From Cherax quadricarinatus (Eukaryota > Arthropoda > Malacostraca > Decapoda > Parastacidae): 64,000 nucleotides of DNA. Where the stretch lies: the NCBI RefSeq assembly GCF_038502225.1, contig NC_091301.1, forward strand, positions 22,884,508 to 22,948,507. The letters are read 5' to 3'. Of this stretch, positions 56,037 through 64,000 are shown piece by piece. The translations under genes were made by a program, and so were the position numbers. The notes under the pieces were generated by a model that saw only the letters and a list, made by a program, of their open reading frames with translations, was not told the DNA's origin and did no database searches. Each line of letters begins with the position of its first letter. Positions within the stretch are counted from its first letter, which is position 1.

Positions 56037-56067
56037 CTGAAGAAGCCACTGCCTGGTGAAACGTTCC
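56037..56067 (+). ncRNA. Hammerhead-ribozyme-like motif with complete core
   Basis: The plus strand reads CTGAAGA-A, then GCCACTGCCTGGT, then GAAACGTTCC, followed by AGAAAAAAACCCAAATGTGG. The core strands are intact. Stem II is only about three pairs. The tail loosely follows the PLE pattern. Confidence 0.6.
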
Positions 56068-56823
56068 AGAAAAAAACCCAAATGTGGACAATTTCCCAAA
56101 TTAGCCCACACTTGAAAATCGAAAGGGGAACGGAAACCTGAAAGAGGGAAAATAATCTGAATCCATACATACAAAGCAGACAGAAGAGATATGTGTGTCG
56201 ATCAGGTCAACAGTCACAAAAAATGGGAAAACAAAAATGGAAAAGTATACAGAGAAATTATTTGTGCAGTCCTAGATTCAGACATAATAGACAGACCTGG
56301 CGATGGGACCATTGTCTTGGGCCATTAAAAGTAAACTTACATTTTGTAAGTTTTCCCTGTGTAACCAGAACTCCATTTACCAGTGCAAAATAAATAAATC
56401 AGCTGTCTTTTAAAGGGACAAGATTGGCTAATAATTATCAGCACAAAATGTGATGGTAGTGTGAGTCGAGAGTCCTCAGACACAGTCCTAAGAAAATGGT
56501 GAAATACCCACAGACTATCACCTATATAAATGTTATGAACTAAAGCAGATGTTATAACAGATTACGGCCATTATCAGCCACAAATGTGTTACGATTCGCT
56601 AAATAACCAGCATCCTCGGAATCCATGTTAAGAAGAACACACCCCGCCCCTCCACCAATGCCACAGATATCATTTCATGAAAAAAATAATGCAACACAAT
56701 ATATAACATCATTTTCAAACTTTCAAGAACTTAACTTAAGCAATAAGCACAAAAATTTTTTGATGAATGGCCTCACAGCCACATTACATTTCCACTACAC
56801 CTCCCACTGCGTCATCTTACCGT
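56068..56823. other. Spacer, no feature recognised
   Basis: No domain is recognisable in the short frames here. Confidence 0.45.
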
Positions 56824-56884
56824 GGTTTACCTGGAGTTTACCTGAGAGAGTTCCGGGGTCAGCGCCCCATGGCCCGGTCTGTGG
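56824..56884 (-). mobile_element. Non-LTR 3' end fragment, 'cctggagtttacctgg' family
   Basis: About 60 bp matching 3248-3318, with the centre shortened (agcgccccatggcccggtct). Confidence 0.8.
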
Positions 56885-57061
56885 AGAGGTTTCGCCACCA
56901 GAATGCTTGATTACATTTATTGGCACAAATAGTTAGATTTCTCCTTTTGTCAAAATTTCCTGACTTACAGCATATACCCTGGACCCAGGAACTGTTCCAG
57001 AGGTTTTATATATAAAAGAGCGTAAGTGTGGCAAGCTGGTTGGAGCTTTATTATTATTCTA

Positions 57062-57066
57062 AACTA

Positions 57067-57144
<78 letters not shown>

Positions 57145-57147
57145 TAT
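57062..57147. repeat. (ATT)n microsatellite at a non-LTR 3' end
   Basis: About 27 units. On the minus strand it is the (AAT)n tail of the adjoining element. Confidence 0.96.
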
Positions 57148-58262
57148 ATTATCACACTGGCCGATTCCCACCAAGGCAGGGTGGCCCGAAAAAGAAAAAC
57201 TTTCACCATCATTCACTCCATCACTGTCTTGCCAGAAGGGTGCTTTACACTACAGTTTTTAAACTGCAACATTAACACCTCCTTCAGAGTGCAGGCACTG
57301 TACTTCCCATCTCCAGGACTCAAGTCCGGCCTGCCGTTTCCTGAATCCCTTCATAAATGTTACTTTGCTCACACTCCAACAGCACGTCAAGTATTAAAAC
57401 CATTTGTCTCCATTCACTCCTATCAAACACGCTCACGCATGCCTGCTGGAAGTCCAAGCCCCTCGCACAAAAACCTCCTTTACCCCTCCTCCAACCTTTC
57501 CTAGGCCGACCCCTACCCCGCCTTCCTTCCACTACAGACTGATACACTCTTGAAGTAACTCTGTTTCGCTCCATCTCTCTACATGTCCGAACCACCTCAA
57601 CAACCCTTCCTCAGCCCTCTGGACAACAGTTTTGGTAATCCGCACCTCCTCCTAACTTCCAAACTACGAATTCTCTGCATTATATTCACACCACACATTG
57701 CCCTCAGACATGACATCTCCACTGCCTCCAGCCTTCTCCTCGCTGCAACATTCATCACCCATGCTTCACACCCATATAAGAGCGTTGGTAAAATTATACT
57801 CTCATACATTCCCCTCTTTGCCTCCAAGGACCAAGTTCTTTGTCTCCACAGACTCCTAAGCGCACCACTCACCCTTTTCCCCTCATTAATTCTATGATTC
57901 ACCTCATCTTTCATAGACCCATCCGCTGACACGTCCTGACACCTCCTCCATACTCTCTCCCTCCAATCTGATATCCAATCTTTCATCACCTAATCTTTTT
58001 GTTATCCTCATAACCTTACTCTTTCTTGTATTCGCTTTCAATTTTCTTCTTTGGCACACCCTACCAAATTCACCCACCAATCTCTGCAACTTCTCTTCAG
58101 AATCTCCCAAGAGCACAGTGTCATCAGCAAAGAGCAACTGTGACAACTCCCAGTGTGTGTGATTCTTTATCTTTTAACTCCACGCCTCTTGCCAAGACCC
58201 TCGCATTTACTTCTCTTACAACCCCATCTATAAATATATTAAACAACCACGGTGACATCACG
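57148..58262 (-). pseudogene. Non-LTR retrotransposon, reverse transcriptase and C-terminus, minus copy
   Basis: Three minus frames in succession carry the protein. 58146-57904 shows QLLFADDTVLLGDSEEKLQR, palm motif C with FADD, then GRVCQRRKLKANTRKSKVM. 57989-57597 shows GALRSLWRQRTWSLEAKRGM, LPTLLYGCEAWVM and MSCLRAMCGV. 57595-57320 shows MERNRVTSRVYQSVVEGRRG, RGRPRKGW and FDRSEWRQMV. The order is that of a non-LTR reverse transcriptase lacking its N-terminal half. Two frame changes near 57905-57990 and 57596 break it. The 3' UTR (57148-57320) is shared with 10711-10850 and 18105-18305. Clade not assigned. Confidence 0.93.
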
Positions 58263-58277
58263 GTGACATTATTATTA

Positions 58278-58346
<69 letters not shown>
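58263..58346. repeat. (ATT)n microsatellite between two non-LTR copies
   Basis: Trinucleotide run followed by AT-rich degenerate sequence to about 58440. Confidence 0.95.
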
Positions 58347-58347
<1 letters not shown>

Positions 58348-58468
58348 AATTATTGTTTTTATTATTTTTAATAATTTTATTTTATTATTTTTATTAATTT
58401 TATTATGATTATTTATTCATTATTATTTTAATGATAGTTATTAATATATTAATACAGTTATTATAATT

Positions 58469-59418
58469 GATGATACTGCTTTTGGGAGATTCTGAAGAGA
58501 AGTTACAGAGGTTGGTGGATGAGTTTCGTAAGGTATGTAAATGAAGGAAATTATAAATGAATATAGGAAAGAAGGTGATGAGGATAATAAATAAAATAGG
58601 TAACGAAAGACTGGATATCAGATTGAGGAGACATATGAAGGAGGTGGATGTGTTCACATATTTTGAAGTGAACGTGTCAGCAGATGTGTTCATGAAGATG
58701 AGGTCAGTCATGAAGTGAGGAGGAAAAGAGTGAGTGGTGTACTGAGATCTGTGGAGACAAAGAACTTTTCCATGGAAGCAAGAGGGAATGTTTGAGTATA
58801 GTTATACCAACACTCTTATATGGGTGTGAAGCATGGCTGTAATGTTGCAACAAGAGAAGGCTGGAGAGGGGAAATGTCTTGTTTTGTGAATGTAATGTAG
58901 AGAATCCGTAGTTTGGAGATTAGAGTAGGTGCGGATTACAAAACTATCATTATGCAGAGGGCTGAGGAGAGGTTATTGAGGCGGTTCGGACATGTAGGGA
59001 GGGTGGAACGAAATAGAATGACTTCGAGAGTGTATAAATCTGTAGTGGAAGAAAGGAGGTATGGGTTGGCCTAGGAAAAGATGGAGGGAGGGTAAAGGAG
59101 GTTTTGTATGCTAGGGCTTGGACTTCCAGCAAGCGTGCGTGAGCGTGTTAGATAGAGCAAATGAGACAAATGGTTTTAGGACTTGATGTGCTGAGTGAGC
59201 AAGGTAACATGAAGGGATTCAAGGAAACGGCAGGCCAGACTTGAGTCCTGGAGGTGGGAAGTACAGTGTCTGCACTCAAGGAGGTGTTAGTGTTGTTTTA
59301 TAACTGTAGTGTAAGTACGTCTCTGGCAAGATAGTGATGGAGTGAATGATGATGAAGTTTTTTCTTTTCAGGCGACCCTGCTGTGGGGGAGACGGCCGAT
59401 GTGTTAATAAAAAAAATT
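58469..59418 (+). pseudogene. Non-LTR retrotransposon, plus copy of the same family
   Basis: DNA alignment by eye with the minus copy is clear. The text starts at gatactgcttttgggagatt, just inside the FADDT motif, then passes gttggtggatgagtttcgta, atgggtgtgaagcatgg, gaggttattgaggcggttcg and cttggacttccagcaag. It ends cggccgatgtgttaataaaaaaa. Many stops and indels leave no open frame of note. The 5' ends of the two copies face each other. Confidence 0.9.
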
Positions 59419-59429
59419 AGTTATTAATA

Positions 59430-59525
59430 CTACTATTACTACTACCTGCTGCTGCTCTCACTACTGCTACTACTACTACTACTACTATTATTACTGCTGC
59501 TGATGTTGTTGCTGCTGCTGCTACT
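59430..59525. repeat. Compound trinucleotide repeat (CTA, CTG)
   Basis: Short CTA/CTG units after the non-LTR tail. Confidence 0.85.
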
Positions 59526-60009
59526 CTCCTGTCTTCCCTGCCGTCTCTGGTCTTCTTCCTCCTTGTTTCAGTGTTACTTTTCAGTTCTCCGAGAGTGACC
59601 ATAACATCGTCTTTACTTTCCTTCTGCTAAGTGCGTAAAATGATTTGTACTGTAGTTTTCGAACTGTGTTGATTATATTGTGATTATGATATCTGTAATA
59701 TAACAGTAAATTATACACGATAGCAGCAGTAACTTGCCATTGATGACAGCAGATGAAAATAGCTGATAGTCCATAATGATGACAGTGAATTTGTAAAGAT
59801 GTTAGCCACTCTTTTTATTTCATGTTAAAAGCTTTTAGTAACTGATGTGCTTTATTCCTCTATGGTTTATGCAACTTCTACACTCACAGCAACTCATCCT
59901 TGGTTGGATATGCAACCCATCCTGTGAGAAGTAAGCGACGCACCGTAACGCCTTGGTAAACGACCGTTCTCTTTAGAAGACGGATTGCTCACAGAGCAAG
60001 CTTAATACA
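59526..60009. other. Spacer, no feature recognised
   Basis: Nothing supportable. Confidence 0.45.
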
Positions 60010-61275
60010 TCCCTGGACACTATTCCAGGATGATAGAGCGTCTCTGGACACTACTCTAGGATGATAGTGCATCCCTAGTCATTACTCCAGGATAATAGTG
60101 CATCCCTAGGCATTACTCCAGAATGGTAGTACCTCCTGGACACTACTCCAGCATGATAGCATCTCCTGGACACTACTCCAGGATGATAGTGCATCCCTGG
60201 ACACTACTCCAGGTTGATAGTACTTCCTGGGCACTACCCAGGATGATAGTGCTTCCCTGGACACTACTCCAGGATGGTAGTACCTCCTGGACACTACTCT
60301 AGGATGATAGTACTTCCTGGACACTACTCCAGGATGATAATGCATCCCTAGACACTACTCCAGGATGGTAGTACCTCCTGGACACTACTCCAGGATGACA
60401 GTGCATCCCTGGACACTACTCCAGGATGGTAGTAAGTCCTGGACACTACTCCAGGATGATTGTACTTCCTGGACACTACTCCAGGATGATAGTGCATCCC
60501 TGGACACTACTCCAGGATGGTAGTACCTCCTGGACACTACTCCAGGATGACAGCAACTCCTAGACACTACTCCTGGATGAGAGTGCATCCTGGGCGCTAC
60601 TCCAGGATGATAGTACCTCCTGGACACGAGTACAGGATAATAGTATCTCCCGGCCACTACTCCAGGATGATAGTGCATTCCTGGACACTACTCCAGGATG
60701 ACAGTGCATCCCTGGACACTACTCCAGGATGATAGTACCTCCTGACACTACGCAAGGATGATAGTACCTCCTGACACTACTCCAGGATGATAGGGCATCC
60801 CTGGACACTACTCCAGGATGACAGTGCATCCCTGGGCACTACTCCAGGATGGTAGTACCTCCTGAATACTACTCCAGGATGACAGTACTCCTGGACACTA
60901 CTCCAAGGCGATAGTACCTCCTGGACACTACTCCAGGATGATAGTGCATCCCTGGGCACTACCCCAGGATGATAGTGCATCCTAGGCACTACTCCAGGAT
61001 GACAGTACCTCCTGGACATTACTCCAGGATGATAGTACCTTCTGGACACTTCTCCGGGAGGATAGTTTATCCTTAGGCACTACTCCAGGATGACAGTACC
61101 TCCTGGACACTACTCCAGGATGATAGTACTCTCTGATACTACTCCAAGACGATAGTGTATCTCTGAACACTACTTCAGGATGATAGTACCTCCTGGACAC
61201 TACTCCAGGATGATAGTACATCCCTGGATATTACTCCAGGATGATAGTACATCCCGGGACACTACCCCAGGATGC
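60010..61275 (+). repeat. 30-bp minisatellite, about 42 copies
   Basis: Units of ctggacactactccaggatg plus atagtacctc, with variants in tagtgcatccc. Open frames across it reflect the 30-bp period. Confidence 0.96.
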
Positions 61276-62844
61276 AGCCTTGACAGAGACCCATATTACA
61301 ATGTGTCGTGACAGTGAAGTATAGACACAGGTGTACAATATTATGTTACCCAGTTAACAGACAGCAAGGTGTTCTCGTGTGTTCATTATCTTCTTATCAT
61401 AAACAATATAACTCAAGTGCTGGTGGTGAAAATTGGTACCATCTCACCAACTTATGTATTAGTGCCATTACTGGCTTTATGTGAAGCATTAAACCTCTAT
61501 GGAATATTCAGGAAAGGCTCGAACCTCCATCCACTAATCGCGTGAGATGAGGATCCGCCGAACTGTACTCAATGTTGTCGTCTCGGTACAGAAAATTGGG
61601 CTGCCGTAGATCTGTACTCACTAATGCCTCGGTATAGAAACTTAAGCTACTGGAGAACTAGTAAAGTTGGTGGTTGTCTTGACCTGTGGAGGTGTTGCCT
61701 CCTGGTGGTGGGTCGGCCGTGCGGAACCACTTTAGCTCTCGCTCATCCACACACTGACAGGCGGAAAAGGTCAACACTCAAATGCCCCTCAAAACCAAGG
61801 TCGTATTTGCACGCTGTATTGTATATCAAGTTAGTGTTGAGCATATAAATGGGTCTTGGAACACGCCGGCTAAATACAATCATGATCCAGGCCTCAGGTC
61901 ACACCATCACGCCTGGGTAATGTCTGCTCACGATTGTCTTACATTATACGTTTTAAATACACCAAAAAAAACGCTTTTTTCAGTATTGCTAAAAGCGACA
62001 TCAAATGATTCAGGGAGAGGATTTTGCCTCATGTTTCCAGGAACATGGGAGTGTTGCCTGCTGGCCTGGAATTATTGATCATCCACAGAAAGTGAAGTGG
62101 CAATCATCATCCGCTTGCCCCAAGTTGGCAGACGCTGTAACAGGAAAAGTGTCGAGCTTCAGCCGTCTGATAATAACAGCGCATTACTAGCCAAACTACA
62201 ACATAACCAAACGTAATGTCTTAGCTGCTCATCAAGGTGTATAAGTTACAACCAGGAGTTCCTTGAGTGGGAATGTTAGTATTTGTCACATCCACTTCGG
62301 AAACAGGTTCCGTAATGTTTCATCGAGGAGAAGACGAGAAAAGGCAGTACAAATCCTCAGCAACAGCAAGGAAAAGAATGATCCTTTCTAGATGGATCAG
62401 CCTTTCAACAGGTAACGCCTCACCACCATCTGTCTTGTAGTCCTGGGTGAAGGAAATCAGCCGATCCTCCCATTCCTACGTTTATTAACTTATTTACACA
62501 AATAGAATTTTGAACGCATACCAATGGTCAGTCAAAACACAACATATTTTTCAAATATAAATAAAATACGTACTTGTCATTTCTTTAGTAGGTTGTTAAT
62601 ATTTTTTTATGCTAATTTCTGTTAATGCGTAATTTAGGTTAGCTTAGGTTTTTGTGTTAATTTTTAAACAGTATTTTGGAAAGCAGGTGTTGCCAACGCT
62701 ACAGCAGGTAATAAGATAGAATCGCACTTACAGTGTTGTAAGCACGTAACCTAACCTAAGAGCATAGTTTCTATGACACATACCAAGAGAATAAGAGAAT
62801 GTGTACTCTGTCGCGAGAAACATGTTCATATATGGGCATCTACC
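61276..62844. other. Spacer, no gene recognised
   Basis: Three overlapping plus-strand frames of 61-98 codons (61624-62190) lack any recognised domain. A cacgtaacctaacctaagag string occurs near 62745. Confidence 0.45.
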
Positions 62845-63065
62845 CATTCATTCATTCATCCATCCATTCGTCTCTTTTTCCATCCATTCGTCTCTTCTTC
62901 CATCCATTCGTCTCTTCTTAAACCCATTCGTCTCTTCTTCAATCCATTCGTCTCTTCTTCCAACGATTCGTCTCTTCTTCCATCCATTCGTCTCTTCTTA
63001 AATCCATTCGACTCTTCTTAAATCCATTCGTCTCTTCTTCCATCCATTCGTCTCTTCTTCCAACC
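62845..63065 (+). repeat. 20-bp minisatellite, about 11 copies
   Basis: Units of tcgtctcttcttccatccat. Confidence 0.94.
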
Positions 63066-63467
63066 GTCTAGCTTCCTCTCAGTCTAGCCGCCCTTCATTC
63101 TTATCCTTCAGTGCTCCAGTCATCCAGTCATTCATTCATCTCTGTCATTCACCATCTGGCAGTCATTCTATCTAGCCCTCCCCATCACTCCATCTCTCCA
63201 TCAGTCCATCCCTCCGTCCACACACATCCATACTACCATCCTTCTCCATCATTCATCTATCCTCCAACTATCCAGCCTTCTTCATCCATCCATCCATAAA
63301 TTAATCCCATTTATTTTCTCACCTACTCATATATTGATCCATTCAATCATCCGCCCATCCACCTCTACTTCCAGTCATCCATCCACAATGCCATCACTCC
63401 CCGCTATCATCCACTCACCCATCAACACCAACCTATTCATCTATTCATCCATCTGTCCCTCCCTCCA
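63066..63467 (+). repeat. Degenerate CATC/CATT-rich stretch
   Basis: Loose catccat and cattcat motifs, probably decayed microsatellite. Confidence 0.7.
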
Positions 63468-63989
<522 letters not shown>

Positions 63990-64000
63990 ATATATATATA

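Noticed and set aside
61624..62190. Three overlapping plus-strand frames as a host exon
   Set aside because: No conserved domain, splice-site pattern or codon bias could be seen in 61-98 codons.

Overview
This is eukaryotic, repeat-dominated DNA with no recognisable host gene, rRNA gene, intact tRNA gene or CRISPR array. Everything with real protein homology is a decayed retroelement fragment. The repeat content looks like a large arthropod genome, most probably a decapod crustacean such as a crayfish. That assignment is an inference from several dispersed families I associate with decapods: the non-LTR 3' end reading 'cctggagtttacctgg', the element bounded by GTCGTGCCGAATA, and the tail reading 'ccaccaaggcagggtggcc'. 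TTAGG-type (CCTAA) motifs also fit an arthropod.

Layout. Bases 1-3236 hold the minus-strand gag-protease-RT part of a broken BEL/Pao LTR retrotransposon, cut by the window edge. 3.3-16.9 kb is AT-rich spacer with microsatellites, short minisatellites, non-LTR fragments and a roughly 380-bp element with inverted ends beside a long (TA)n tract. 16.9-38.4 kb has four blocks of a decayed satellite of roughly 150-bp period, with a 39-bp, a 22-bp (about 70 copies) and a 41-bp (about 7.4 kb) minisatellite lying between or beside them. 39.3-44.9 kb is a G-poor CAC/CTC minisatellite whose period of 36 then 33 bp leaves a spurious 1670-codon frame open. 45-50 kb holds a tRNA-derived palindrome, a non-LTR 3' end, a Penelope-like element (PLE) with RT and GIY-YIG remnants, and a tRNA-Lys-like sequence. 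50-56 kb is minisatellites and homopolymer-rich sequence that looks poorly polished. 57.1-59.4 kb has two copies of one non-LTR family head to head. 60-64 kb is minisatellites and a second copy of the 380-bp element.

The most interesting signal is a set of about fourteen short motifs with the layout CTGANGA, short hairpin, GAAAC, with or without a following GTC. This is the core of a minimal hammerhead ribozyme of the kind known in the flanking repeats of Penelope-like elements. Many share the downstream sequence seen in PLE ends (AATAAAGATACC, GTTGCA, GTGTCT, TGTCGGTAT). Several occur as inverted pairs, one as a spacer-free palindrome fused exactly at GAC|GTC, where the ribozyme would cut. 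Two lie downstream of PLE coding remnants in the same window. Nearly all carry one extra nucleotide between the core and stem II.

The remnants do not form a pathway. They record repeated retrotransposition by BEL/Pao, PLE and at least three non-LTR families, followed by decay and tandem expansion. Most long open frames are by-products of tandem repeats whose unit is a multiple of three.
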